Assembly (NCBI GenBank): GCA_027923505.1
Contig: BROI01000008.1
Span: 868,001-932,000, forward strand
DNA length: 64,000 bases
Reading direction: 5' to 3'
Origin: Mayamaea pseudoterrestris
Taxonomy: Eukaryota; Bacillariophyta; Bacillariophyceae; Sellaphorales; Sellaphoraceae
Below the pieces are notes generated by a model, which searched no databases, was not told the DNA's origin, and saw only the letters and a list, made by a program, of their open reading frames with translations. Each line of letters opens with the position of its first letter. Position 1 is the stretch's first letter. A program made the translations under genes and the position numbers. Shown here piece by piece: positions 29,812 to 38,753 of the stretch.

Positions 29812-31119
29812 TCATAGTGGTACGTTATATATAGTTATGTCGTTTGATGTGTCGGCAACAAACAGAGCCGACGGGTAAGCAGCGTCGCGGCCACAGCTGC
29901 TCACCATCCAATTTGGCTTACCACCAACATGTTGCCACGTGAAAAGAGATTTGGGCTGGCCGAGAAAGTCATATTCATCATCTCTTCCATTGCCAGGAGA
30001 TTGTGCCAAGCTTGGAAACAGGTTGGTCGGATTAGTAGCTTCATCGCCGCAAAGCGACGAGCCCAAGTCCCATAGAATGATCTTCCCCTCGTTGCCGATG
30101 GAACAAAAGAGACGATCATGAGCTGATATATCGATATAACCATTGGGTTGCAATGATATTGGGCGTGTCCATTGGGGAAAAAGAACGGAAGCGACAGGTC
30201 CACTATGAATGTCCTCAAGCCGTGCTGCCAACGTCAAAGAATGATTGGCAGTGATTACATAAAGTGCGCAAGAACCATCACCCAGAGCTGCTGCGAGCAG
30301 TTTGCCACTGGGGCTCCAGGCCAAGCTATTTATCATTGGAGGATTGCATACATGGTGAGCTTCCGTCGATAGGGTTTGCACGCAGGCTTGATCCATTGGC
30401 TGTCTGGGTTTCGCTGTGTCCCAGAGTATAATGCGGCAATCAGTACCACCTGACGCAATCTGCAGAGCTCTCTGGTAGTTGGGCCGAAAGACTGCCGATG
30501 TAACAAGTGCCTGCTCATTATGAGTGAGAGTTGTAGTAGATTGAGTGTCACCCTCCTCGGAGACTGTGACGCGGCCTGCATCATCTGCAAATGCAATGCA
30601 GCGGCGATGTCGATCGTGACGGATGCTCGAACGAGAAATGCTATTGACGTCGTCCTCCGCGATGAATATTTGGTCACATTCACTCAATGATATCGTTGGC
30701 GATGTAGCTTTTCGAAGATCGTATTCGTAAACGATGGATCCTGCAGAAACGTAGACGGTGTAATCTCGAATGAATGTGGACGGTGATTCCTCCGTTCGAG
30801 CTGAATCAGGCTGGAATATGCGGCCAAACGATACGGATAGTACTTCGTTTGCTCCACCTTCCAGCAGAGGCATTTTGATGCATGCGGCGGCTCGTAGATG
30901 GTTGCGAAGATCCCAAAGTTGAGCTGTACCATCGGCGGAACCACTCAGCAGACATGCATGCTGCACTGAAATGGCTTCGTTCGCCAGGCTACTCGAGTGG
31001 TCTAGGCACGTCACTTGGCCCTGGTGCCCATGAATCTTTACCAATTGTAAGGCTGGATCCATTGTAGCTGCTCCTATCTTTCCAAGCACTTGACATGGTT
31101 TTTGTTTTGCGGCACGCAT
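29812..31119 (-). CDS. WDR53: WDR53-like WD40 protein
   Basis: Single-exon 435-residue WD40 propeller, with an alternative start at 31062. Repeats visible: GHQGQVTCLD...LLSGSADGTAQLWDLR, CIAFADDAGRVTV, SAVFRPN...IASGGTDCRIILWD, NSLAWSPSGKLLAAA and FCSIGNEGKIILWD. The closing segment, GGKPNWMVSS then ALFVADTSNDITIYNVPL, matches the end of human WDR53 (VNWLL then ILVADQTSCISVYPL). WDR53 is a substrate receptor of CUL4-DDB1 ubiquitin ligases. The WDxR-type motif in the first blade (LWDLRNH) fits DDB1 binding. It converges with the UBL-eL41 gene and diverges from ICMT (125 bp between starts). Confidence 0.75.
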   Translation of the reverse strand: MRAAKQKPCQVLGKIGAATMDPALQLVKIHGHQGQVTCLDHSSSLANEAISVQHACLLSGSADGTAQLWDLRNHLRAAACIKMPLLEGGANEVLSVSFGRIFQPDSARTEESPSTFIRDYTVYVSAGSIVYEYDLRKATSPTISLSECDQIFIAEDDVNSISRSSIRHDRHRRCIAFADDAGRVTVSEEGDTQSTTTLTHNEQALVTSAVFRPNYQRALQIASGGTDCRIILWDTAKPRQPMDQACVQTLSTEAHHVCNPPMINSLAWSPSGKLLAAALGDGSCALYVITANHSLTLAARLEDIHSGPVASVLFPQWTRPISLQPNGYIDISAHDRLFCSIGNEGKIILWDLGSSLCGDEATNPTNLFPSLAQSPGNGRDDEYDFLGQPKSLFTWQHVGGKPNWMVSSCGRDAAYPSALFVADTSNDITIYNVPL

Positions 31120-31244
31120 GGTCGACGACAACAGTGCGACAAAAATGAGTGAGATTTAAAACCGTAGCGACATGAAAGAAGCGCGCCTCCGTCTCGTCCG
31201 CGGCCACGACGGCGCCGTTTTCTGGCATTTTGCAACGCTACAAC

Positions 31245-32078
31245 ATGGACAATATGCTGGTCCAGGCGAGGAAACTAATATCTAAACTACAATCCATTCT
31301 AAACTTTGAAGGATGGTCGTCACATCCGCAGTTCTCTCGCACCAATGGCCTCGGAAGAGTCGCATTTTTGTCAGGTTCATTATGCACGATTCTTGGAATT
31401 CACTTGATGCTCCTCGTGCAAAGCTCCTTGTCATCTGAACATGATCCTCGCAGTATACTCATTTGGCAATGGTGTGGCTACATGGTACTGCTGTGCTGCT
31501 TTCACTTACTCGAATTCTTCACGACAGTCATTTACAATCCAACGCAGGCTTCTGCCGATTCCTTTCTCGTCAATCATTCGACAGCCTACACGGCAGCATT
31601 CATTGGATCTTTGTCTGAATTTTGGCTCCGATACTGGCTTTTACCAACATGGAATGTTGTCAGACAAGTTTACATTAGCGGATATGCTATAACTGTCGCT
31701 TCTCAAGCACTGCGCAGCATGGCCATGAAAACGGCTGGAGAATCCTTCAATCACTACATTCAAACAACCAAAAAGGACAATCATGTTCTCGTGACACATT
31801 CCGTCTACAGGTATCTACGACATCCTTCTTATGTCGGCTTTTTCTACTGGTCTGTTGGGTCACAACTTTTGCTAGGAAATCTACTATTGGCGTCGGTATC
31901 AGCGATTGTTAGTTGGACCTTTTTCAAACGGCGAATTGCTTACGAGGAAGACAGTCTTTGCCGCTTATTTCCGCGCGAGTATCCTCCCTATGTAGCAAAA
32001 TCATACATTGGTATACCTTTTCTGTTTACCAAGGTTCAATACGGCGCTACGAACGTTGAGACTATTGGTAGAGCATAG
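31245..32078 (+). CDS. ICMT: Protein-S-isoprenylcysteine O-methyltransferase
   Basis: Single-exon 277-residue membrane methyltransferase. Several hydrophobic helices precede the diagnostic ICMT C-terminal core: FNHYIQ, then TKKDNHVLVTHSVYRYLRHPSYVGFFYW (the RHPxYxG cofactor motif), and YEEDSLCRLFPREYPPYV (the EE...YxxY part of the active site). ICMT methylates the prenylated C-terminal cysteine of CaaX proteins such as Ras/Rho GTPases at the ER membrane. The length is close to the human protein (284). The ATG at 31245 is the first in frame. It lies head to head with WDR53. Confidence 0.92.
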   Translation: MDNMLVQARKLISKLQSILNFEGWSSHPQFSRTNGLGRVAFLSGSLCTILGIHLMLLVQSSLSSEHDPRSILIWQWCGYMVLLCCFHLLEFFTTVIYNPTQASADSFLVNHSTAYTAAFIGSLSEFWLRYWLLPTWNVVRQVYISGYAITVASQALRSMAMKTAGESFNHYIQTTKKDNHVLVTHSVYRYLRHPSYVGFFYWSVGSQLLLGNLLLASVSAIVSWTFFKRRIAYEEDSLCRLFPREYPPYVAKSYIGIPFLFTKVQYGATNVETIGRA

Positions 32079-32136
32079 TAAGAGTATTTGTGGTCATTAT
32101 ATAAACATGCATTCAACAGTACACATTAGGCAAGCT

Positions 32137-33054
32137 TTACGAGCGATGACCTGCTCCAATGTCTCCACCTCCGCTTAATCCGCCTCGACTACGCTTCTGG
32201 CGACGCCCTTGCAAGCTCGGTCCCAAGTCCATGACGGCATCGTCGACTCCGGCCATGACCGCCGCCGCTCCGCCACCAGCACTCATCGCACCCCACCCCG
32301 ATCCACGGCGCTGCGCCTGCAAGTTTGGCACCAAGGAAGAAGTGCCGCTACATACATTTTCGGTTCGCCTGACGCGGTCATCCGCCTGCTTGAAGAATTT
32401 TGACTGCGCGTTTTGCTCCTTTTGGATTTGCACGCGCTGCTTGTTCAAGTCAAGCTGGCACTCGGCAATGTTCGACTTGATGGCTCGCAAGGTGGATAGC
32501 ATATCAGCTACACTAGTGACTGGGACATCGCGGGGACAAAGGGGAGGGCCGTATGTCCCAATGAGCTGCAGCTTCTTGTTCTTTTGGTTCAATTTTCCGA
32601 CCAAGACGCGAGAGTAAATGCAGGACACTAAAAGGTGCTCCACTTCGGTCGGAGTTTCAAGATTCAAAGCTTGCTGAATAACATCATAGTATACAGAATT
32701 CTGCTTTGCGCGGCATGCTTGCTCAATGATGGTCAACGCTGTGAGTTGCTTCAACTTGAACACTTGCGACTCGTTAAGAGGAATGAATTTGTCGGGCGAA
32801 CTCATGTAGTCGGAAAACGACCCATACGAGAACAGATCCAAGGTGTTGAGCATCTTGTCTCCGTCTGGTGAACCCTGGAGATGACCCTTTACCAAAGCAT
32901 GGATATTGTTGTAACCGGCGAAGACGTTGGGGTCCGAGAAAACTTTGAGAATTAACGAACGAAGCGTGGAAACGTTAGAGAAGTCCTTTGCTGCCGCCAT
33001 GTATGGTTGCAGGATCTCATCAGTATCGATGAGAGAATGAAGAGGGTCTTCCAT
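32137..33054 (-). CDS. CSN7: COP9 signalosome subunit 7
   Basis: Single-exon 305-residue PCI-domain protein. The region SLILKVFSDPNVFAGYNNI, then LDLFSYGSFSDYMSSPDKFIPLNESQVFKLKQLT, matches the LLTVFAYGTYxDYL...LxxxQxxKLRxLT core of CSN7. Next come the winged-helix segment VEHLLVSCIYSRVLVGKLNQKNKKLQL and a long C-terminal helix. The tail is Gly/Arg-rich (GRRQKRSRGG). CSN7 is a scaffold of the complex that removes NEDD8 from cullins. It is of interest beside WDR53, a putative cullin-4 adaptor, but the adjacency need not be functional. It converges with ICMT (58-bp gap). Confidence 0.87.
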   Translation of the reverse strand: MEDPLHSLIDTDEILQPYMAAAKDFSNVSTLRSLILKVFSDPNVFAGYNNIHALVKGHLQGSPDGDKMLNTLDLFSYGSFSDYMSSPDKFIPLNESQVFKLKQLTALTIIEQACRAKQNSVYYDVIQQALNLETPTEVEHLLVSCIYSRVLVGKLNQKNKKLQLIGTYGPPLCPRDVPVTSVADMLSTLRAIKSNIAECQLDLNKQRVQIQKEQNAQSKFFKQADDRVRRTENVCSGTSSLVPNLQAQRRGSGWGAMSAGGGAAAVMAGVDDAVMDLGPSLQGRRQKRSRGGLSGGGDIGAGHRS

Positions 33055-33504
33055 GTTATATACAGCGATAAGTGGTGTTTAGTTAGGCAAAGTCCGAGAC
33101 TCTTTCAGAGGCAAAAGAAGTGTTGAGAGGAGCTGGATGCGCGACACAAAAAAGATCGTCGCAGTTAGTACCGCTACGGCATTAGCTAACGTTGGGTGCA
33201 GTGACGATGTTATCGACATTAATACAATGGCAATTCGCAAGCTCTAACAGTTGCCACAAAGAGGCCAGTCAGTAAAGCAGATTCACATTTATATAGTCCC
33301 AGTGATCCACTGCGAAAACTTTGCTTTTTGGCCGCACATGGTGACACGAATACTCTAAGTGATCCAAGGGGCTGCCAGATAATCGTCAACTGGCATCCAC
33401 AGTCAAGCAAAACCTCTCCTCACCAATTGCTCTATCTTAAGATTGTCATTGGTAAGAGGTCGATGCTTTGTTATACGGTAAGTGACCTTTGCTACTATTT
33501 AAAA
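33055..33504. other. Intergenic region without identified gene
   Basis: About 450 bp between CSN7 and a hydrolase gene, both on the minus strand. A 61-codon plus-strand frame begins only with TTG and shows no family resemblance. Nothing else is recognised. It should contain the CSN7 promoter. Confidence 0.4.
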
Positions 33505-34572
33505 CTATGAAATATGCTTTGCCCATTGTCCCAAGACACCAGGCGAAATATAAGATGGATACTTCTCTTCTGGCAGCTTGAAGGATGGAGCATAGCCATC
33601 GATAAGGTTCCATGGAGTGGGCACGATATGTGCATGACGGATGGCAAGCTTGGTTTGCTCACATGCTGTGACAACGACACGACGAGCAGGCTCATCCATA
33701 AACGCCAAATCCATCGGAACAATGCCATCCCCAGTACCTCCCAGTCGTCCGAGAAGAGGCAGATACGAGGCAATGGCAATAAGCTCTTCCACGTTGGTGC
33801 TCACTCGTCCACCAAGGCCATCACTGCATACGCAAGTGACATCAATTCCTCGGTCCGCCAGGGCCTGCGGTTGGCAAGATGGCGCTTCGGCAATTGCTCG
33901 AAGCAAACCTCTCGTTTGGTCGACGAAAGCATCAATTGGGGAAATATGGGGCGTTCCAATCGTGATAAGAGAAGTAACTCGTTTGACAGCGAGCTTGTGA
34001 ATAGCAGTAGATGACTGAGAGAGGCCTCCGAGATAGGCTCGAGCTACCCAGCCACCAATGGAGTGCCCTATGATGCATATACGTGTCGAAGATCCTTGTT
34101 CAGCAATAATTTGCGCCATGGCGTTGTCAATTGCGTCGAAATACCAACCCAGCGTTTCCACGACCGGCAAACGAGCTTCCAGAAAAGCTTTTGTAGGGAG
34201 CTGGCGAGCAACTTTGATCCACTCAGTACGAGGCAGAGGGGCAACCTTAAAGCTTCCTATTGGTCGTGTCAATATTCCAGTTGATTCAAGTACCTTCAAA
34301 TTATTAAGCAAGGAAATGTAGTCGGCAGGTACGCAAAACTGTGCTGGGCAGACCAAAACTGATATCTTCTCCTCTGAAGCATTTGCAGTCTCGGTTTCGG
34401 AATCTCCTAACGCAGCAATCTGCTCGACTGAGAGTTGAGGCGTTGAAGATAGACTTGACAATGACGTTGCACTGGACCCAGCTCGTTTAAATGCCATCGG
34501 CGGGTGGAAATGGAATGATAAACTTCCGACGGCCAGGCACGAAACCATCAGTCCTTTCAGAGTCTTCGTCAT
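33505..34572 (-). CDS. Plastid-targeted alpha/beta-hydrolase (PGAP1-like lipase)
   Basis: Single-exon 355-residue serine hydrolase. The presequence has a signal peptide (LKGLMVSCLAVGSLS) followed directly by FHFHPPMAFKR and a Ser/Thr-rich stretch, the bipartite plastid signal of secondary red plastids with Phe just after the cleavage site. The mature part has the nucleophile elbow GHSIGGWVARAYL (GxSxG), then TSLITIGTPH. A candidate acidic residue lies in GGTGDGIVPMD and a candidate His in AIRHAHIVPT. This is the PGAP1/triacylglycerol lipase-like superfamily; related plant plastid proteins act on membrane lipids. The substrate is unknown. The 287-bp region upstream holds a perfect 16-bp palindrome at 34711-34726. 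Confidence 0.8.
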   Translation of the reverse strand: MTKTLKGLMVSCLAVGSLSFHFHPPMAFKRAGSSATSLSSLSSTPQLSVEQIAALGDSETETANASEEKISVLVCPAQFCVPADYISLLNNLKVLESTGILTRPIGSFKVAPLPRTEWIKVARQLPTKAFLEARLPVVETLGWYFDAIDNAMAQIIAEQGSSTRICIIGHSIGGWVARAYLGGLSQSSTAIHKLAVKRVTSLITIGTPHISPIDAFVDQTRGLLRAIAEAPSCQPQALADRGIDVTCVCSDGLGGRVSTNVEELIAIASYLPLLGRLGGTGDGIVPMDLAFMDEPARRVVVTACEQTKLAIRHAHIVPTPWNLIDGYAPSFKLPEEKYPSYISPGVLGQWAKHIS

Positions 34573-34710
34573 AATATATCGGTTTTAGACTTGAATGTGT
34601 GGATTCTCTAGTATTGTACCATTGCATTGCCTGTCCGGGATCAACCTTCAAGCCCAATGGAACATGAATCGACGAAAAACAAAAACGCGCGCTGACGCGC
34701 CAAAACTGGG

Positions 34711-34726
34711 AGGCGAAAGCTTTCGC
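34711..34726. promoter_or_regulatory. 16-bp perfect palindrome GGCGAAAGCTTTCGCC
   Basis: The palindrome lies 139 bp upstream of the hydrolase start codon, next to GACGTCA (34727-34733, a partial CRE). It is a plausible dimeric transcription-factor site. The call is based only on symmetry and location. Confidence 0.3.
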
Positions 34727-34859
34727 CGACGTCACCTTCATGAACCCGGCCGCGGGACACGACTCGGTCGAATGCTACCGGTAGTCTTTACTTGCATTAA
34801 ATAAAGCCACGCGACAATTCACTTGAACATCTGCGAAAATGTATATCACCATATCCCTT

Positions 34860-36416
34860 TCATAAATATTCCTCGGAAGAGGGCGTCTGGCTAGTACGTC
34901 GTTTGTGCTTCACTTTACTCTTGATGAGCGGAGCTATCTCCTTCATTCTCGCTTGCCGCCGCTCCTCGGCAATAGGAAGTTTCTCTCGGGCCAAAGTTCC
35001 CAATACGGCAAGCTCTGACTCGTCAACGGTCGGCCATACTTTTGGATACCATGGGCCATCCATCGCAGCAACTTCGTCGGTGGTTCTACCAGCATTCTCC
35101 CCGTTTGACAAAACGCTGAGCTCGGTAGAATAGCCTGGCGGAATCACAGCCGAACCAGGTGCGTAGCGAATGCTATACCTTCGGTATATTGGATCATCGC
35201 TACGCGGAACTAGCGTCTGGTTGAAAGCGACTGTGCGATGAAAGAGCCATCGCGTATGAAAGATCACGTCGCCCTGTTTAATGTCGTATACGCGCTTCGT
35301 TTCCTCCATTCGTCGATGCAAGTGTGGAGCAACTTCTTTGAGGTTGCAAGTACCTGCACCACTGCGCTTCTCAAGCATGTCGTTGGCGTCTAGATAGCCT
35401 CCTGGCGGGAGATTGGCCGACGCACCAGTCGCCAAGTAAGCGTCATGCCTCCAGGCTGCTGCGTGTGAACCGATGGCCAAAGCAAAGCCTCCTCCCAACT
35501 CAATTGGCATGTCATTCAAAGCCACCCATGCATTTATGCCATCTGATTCTGGTGTAGCCGGCCAAAATCCAAGATCATCGACATGATAGCCACAGATGTA
35601 CGGGTCCTTGTCTTTGGAAAGAAAAATGTCGCGGAGCATTCGAATGTTGGTTGTATCAGTCCAGGTGGGGTTCGACTTGCGAAGGATATTTGCAGCTAAT
35701 ATAGATACTGAAGAGTTGAGTGCAAGCTGTAGAAAGGAGGCCGTGTCATTGCGAAAAATGGCACCATGCTTGGCTGTAAAGAATTGTGTACTTCCTCGGC
35801 TGCGAGACGGTCTCTGTTCGAGCTGGTCGTTTATAAAAACATCACTCTCCTGCGTAAGCCGTTCCACCATGGTTCCACCAACGAGACCTCGCACTGCAAC
35901 GACTCCATCCTTTCGGTATGCCGCAAGAAGTTGATCCTCGAGCAACGTTTCCACTCGATTGTTCAGTACGTCGTCGCCTCGTATGTCAAAGAAATATGTT
36001 GGATCTATCACTGGAACAGGCCCAAGCTTTTCATATGGAGTTCGTACGGTACGGAATGAAATTGTAAGTGATAATAGAAGGAAAAGCGAAGATAGGCAAA
36101 GAGCAGCTGGCGAGTCGCCAAGCAATGCCAGACGACCAATCCATTGCTCAATGCGTGATGGATTTCGCTCAAGTTTCGATTCAAAGACAGGATCAGCTCC
36201 ACTTTCTGATGATTCAGAATCTTGAGACACTTCATTAGCTTGGTTGGTGTAAACGTGTATTCGCTTCATTTGGTCCTTGGTCCTTTGTTGCATCAAGAGC
36301 TGGCGTCGAAATGATGTTGTGTTGCGATCGCCGCGTGGTTGCTGGGGAAATTTAGCGTGTCTGAAAAGATGGAATGACGTTTTCGATTTCCTGCCAATGC
36401 GCGGCGGGCGGGTCAT
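34860..36416 (-). CDS. Phytanoyl-CoA dioxygenase (PhyH)-family membrane protein
   Basis: Single-exon 518-residue protein starting at the first ATG in frame (36416). Residues 1-80 are basic and polar. One hydrophobic helix (AALCLSSLFLLLSLTISF) follows, then a PhyH-type 2OG-Fe(II) dioxygenase domain: GVVAVRGLV start, iron motif HxD in YHVDDLGFW, the downstream stretch AWVALNDMPIELGGGFALAIGSH, distal His in LFHRTVAFN, and the 2OG-binding Arg in YRRYSIRYAPG. PhyH proteins hydroxylate lipids or small metabolites. The single N-terminal anchor suggests a type II membrane enzyme with the catalytic domain in the lumen. Substrate unknown. Its stop codon is 287 bp from the start of the next gene downstream on the same strand. 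Confidence 0.82.
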   Translation of the reverse strand: MTRPPRIGRKSKTSFHLFRHAKFPQQPRGDRNTTSFRRQLLMQQRTKDQMKRIHVYTNQANEVSQDSESSESGADPVFESKLERNPSRIEQWIGRLALLGDSPAALCLSSLFLLLSLTISFRTVRTPYEKLGPVPVIDPTYFFDIRGDDVLNNRVETLLEDQLLAAYRKDGVVAVRGLVGGTMVERLTQESDVFINDQLEQRPSRSRGSTQFFTAKHGAIFRNDTASFLQLALNSSVSILAANILRKSNPTWTDTTNIRMLRDIFLSKDKDPYICGYHVDDLGFWPATPESDGINAWVALNDMPIELGGGFALAIGSHAAAWRHDAYLATGASANLPPGGYLDANDMLEKRSGAGTCNLKEVAPHLHRRMEETKRVYDIKQGDVIFHTRWLFHRTVAFNQTLVPRSDDPIYRRYSIRYAPGSAVIPPGYSTELSVLSNGENAGRTTDEVAAMDGPWYPKVWPTVDESELAVLGTLAREKLPIAEERRQARMKEIAPLIKSKVKHKRRTSQTPSSEEYL

Positions 36417-36635
36417 CCGTTCTTCGCCGATGATGGTGATGTCGGCAATGATGAACAACAACCTTTGTTTTGCTGAGACTGACGTTGCGAGGAGCTTTGT
36501 GTTTTGCTTTTGAAAAGAGAAAGGTTACGAGTGCTTCACAGAGTAGTAATTCTGTCTAACTGCATCACTCTCGCATTGGATGGTTGATCTGTTGGCGAGT
36601 CATCAGCCGCAACGCCATAACGATCAATAACCAAC

Positions 36636-37361
36636 ATGAGTACCCGCTCTTCAATAGCCCATCGCGTATGGCAAGGATACAGTCGACGTTTGGACCAATT
36701 TCCTTTGTTTACCAAGACTACGACGGGTGCAGTTATATTTTTTGTATCCGACAGTGCGACGCAGTTCATCTCTAAGACCGCAACGACAGCATCGGAATGG
36801 AACGCTGCTCGAGCAATTTCGGGTGCTGGATTTGGCATTGTTGCAACCACTTGGTTGCATGTCTGGTGGGGATGCTTGGAGTTGATGGTGGCGTCTAGAA
36901 TACCGATTGCGAAACACCGGCTGGCGAATACGCTCGTCAAGGTTGCCATTGACCAAGCATTCGCCGCACCTCTTTACATTTACAGCTACTTTGTCGTGAC
37001 AAACATGGGGCAAAAGATTGTTCAAAGAAGCGATCGAGCTTCTGACCTCTCTTTGCTTTGGAAGGAGACAAACGATAAAGCTGCAGCAATGCTCATGCCA
37101 ACAATGATGGAGCACTGGACTGTCTGGCCAATTGTACACTCCTTCAACTTTTACTTCATGCCCCTCCACCATCGAGTATTAGTTCAAAACACTGTTCTGG
37201 TTGGCTGGAGCGGCTATCTATCTCATCTGAATCACCAACCGGCGACACTCATGACGCCGACTGAGGAGGCGCGCGTAGCAGTCCAACGACAAGAGACGAA
37301 GAGAAGAACAAAGGAAGAGCAAGTGTTGCAAGCAAGACGTAAGCTCTCGGATACAAGATGA
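36636..37361 (+). CDS. Mpv17/PMP22-family membrane protein
   Basis: Single-exon 241-residue protein with four hydrophobic segments. It follows the family layout: WQGYSRRLDQFPLFTKTTTGAVIFFVSDSATQ at the N-terminus, KVAIDQAFAAPLY centrally, and WTVWPIVHSFNFYFMPLHHRVLVQNTVLVGWSGYLS at the C-terminus, the last being the Mpv17 signature (W-x-x-W-P then N-F-x-x-x-P-x-x-x-R-V-L). The basic start (STRSSIAHRVWQGYSRR) fits the mitochondrial inner membrane, where Mpv17 and Sym1 maintain metabolite homeostasis, though peroxisomal homologues exist. The tail is charged (RQETKRRTKEEQVLQ). It diverges from the PhyH gene by 219 bp. Confidence 0.85.
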   Translation: MSTRSSIAHRVWQGYSRRLDQFPLFTKTTTGAVIFFVSDSATQFISKTATTASEWNAARAISGAGFGIVATTWLHVWWGCLELMVASRIPIAKHRLANTLVKVAIDQAFAAPLYIYSYFVVTNMGQKIVQRSDRASDLSLLWKETNDKAAAMLMPTMMEHWTVWPIVHSFNFYFMPLHHRVLVQNTVLVGWSGYLSHLNHQPATLMTPTEEARVAVQRQETKRRTKEEQVLQARRKLSDTR

Positions 37362-37612
37362 AGGTGATGGGTGATGTGATTGATTGACCGATGACAAATG
37401 TTCATGGTAAGGCAAGTCTCGGAGTAGCCAAGGCCTGGCATTATTGTTATCGCACCAAAAGGTTATGCTACAACGAACAGTCAAAACGAGCTCTACTTAA
37501 AGCTGAGCGTCACACAGCTTTTGATGCTCTAAAATTATCTGCTAGCAAGATGGCAAGCGCACACGCAGGCAATTTGCCACGTCTGCGATTAGCGGCCAAA
37601 CGATTGAATGGT

Positions 37613-38512
37613 TTACGCCTTCTTGTCCTTGTTAAAGAGGTTGCCGAACACCTTTTTCGACAAGTCTCCAAACTTATAGTCTGATTTGCCAGTGTAGTTA
37701 TTGATCATCTTTTTCGTAAGATCACCAAACTGGTATTTCTCGGCTGCCTCATCTCCAAGAAAGCTCTTCACCCAATCCTTTCGTCGATTCTCTACTGCTC
37801 GTGAAACGTCACCAAACTCGTAAGGCTTGCCCAAAAACTCGGTCACACTTTCGTCAACGCGCTTGGCAATCTCTGCCGTCAGCATTCCGAACTGATATTC
37901 GTCAGCACCACAAAACCCAGCCACCGCTTTCTTTATGCGCTTATCAAGCTCAATCGACAAGTCGCCAGTCTCGTAAGGCTTTCCAGTGAGTTGCTCTGTC
38001 AGATTTTTGCTCATTTCGTCCATGGCAAACACCAAGTCGCCCAGCTCATACGATTCCTTGTTTCGCAGGCTGGCCACTTCGCTTTTCACTCGTGTGTCAA
38101 TTTCCTTGCTAAGATCTCCGACTTGGTAATCTTCCTTGCCAAGAAATTCTCGCGCGTTGCTTTTAATGTCCTCGAGAACTGCGCGTCGGATAATTTCAGA
38201 CAGCTCCAAAGAAAGACCTTCCCAAGCATCGTCGGCCACTAGGTTGCCAATGGCAGTAGTCTTTTCCTCGTCCGTTTCAAAGGGAATATCAATAAACTGA
38301 GATTCGTTCTTGTCAAAAACTATTGGTTCTACGCTCAGCGATGCGTCGACCAAAGAGTCTGGTTCTTCCGATGTAGCGAAACGAGGTACGCATGCGACAA
38401 AGGCTCGACGTGGAGGTGGCGATGACGTTCGAGCACGATTTGTTGCTCGCGGTAGCTGCAGGGCTACAGCAGTGTTGCAGCATAGTATCAAAATGATCTG
38501 CAGTGACCACAT
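37613..38512 (-). CDS. Secretory/plastid protein of YxxGDLS repeats
   Basis: Single-exon 299-residue protein. The N-terminus is a signal peptide (LQIILILCCNTAVA) followed by LQLPRATNRARTSSPPPRRAF, a basic Ser/Pro-rich stretch compatible with plastid import. Residues 110-299 consist of about six and a half repeats of roughly 32 residues. Their consensus is G-K-x-x-Y-x-x-G-D-L-S-x-x-[IL]-D-x-R-[IV]-K-x-x-V-x-x-F, for example GKPYETGDLSIELDKRIKKAV and KSDYKFGDLSKKVFGNL. Each unit looks helical and amphipathic. I do not know a function; similar repeat proteins exist in algae with secondary plastids. The family appears lineage-restricted, which needs a database search. Confidence 0.75.
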   Translation of the reverse strand: MWSLQIILILCCNTAVALQLPRATNRARTSSPPPRRAFVACVPRFATSEEPDSLVDASLSVEPIVFDKNESQFIDIPFETDEEKTTAIGNLVADDAWEGLSLELSEIIRRAVLEDIKSNAREFLGKEDYQVGDLSKEIDTRVKSEVASLRNKESYELGDLVFAMDEMSKNLTEQLTGKPYETGDLSIELDKRIKKAVAGFCGADEYQFGMLTAEIAKRVDESVTEFLGKPYEFGDVSRAVENRRKDWVKSFLGDEAAEKYQFGDLTKKMINNYTGKSDYKFGDLSKKVFGNLFNKDKKA

Positions 38513-38753
38513 GATGCAACAATTTGTGGGCTACTTGTGATGTTATGGAGTTTTCGATACGTGGAGGCTGGGCGTTTCGCGCGACTGCGAGGAAGAAAAA
38601 ATGATCTAGAAGTGGTGCGACATGAGTCACACTTACTGTTAATCTACTTGTTGCAGCGCCTCGCATTACGGTAGGCTAACAGGCAGGTTGTTACTTCATT
38701 TCGCCAACAAAGGAATAAGATCATTGTGTATGACATGCGAGTTAATCATCCTA

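Noticed and set aside
33328-33510. Plus-strand 61-codon frame resembling part of an ankyrin-like protein
   Set aside because: It starts with TTG, has no continuation and no convincing family match.
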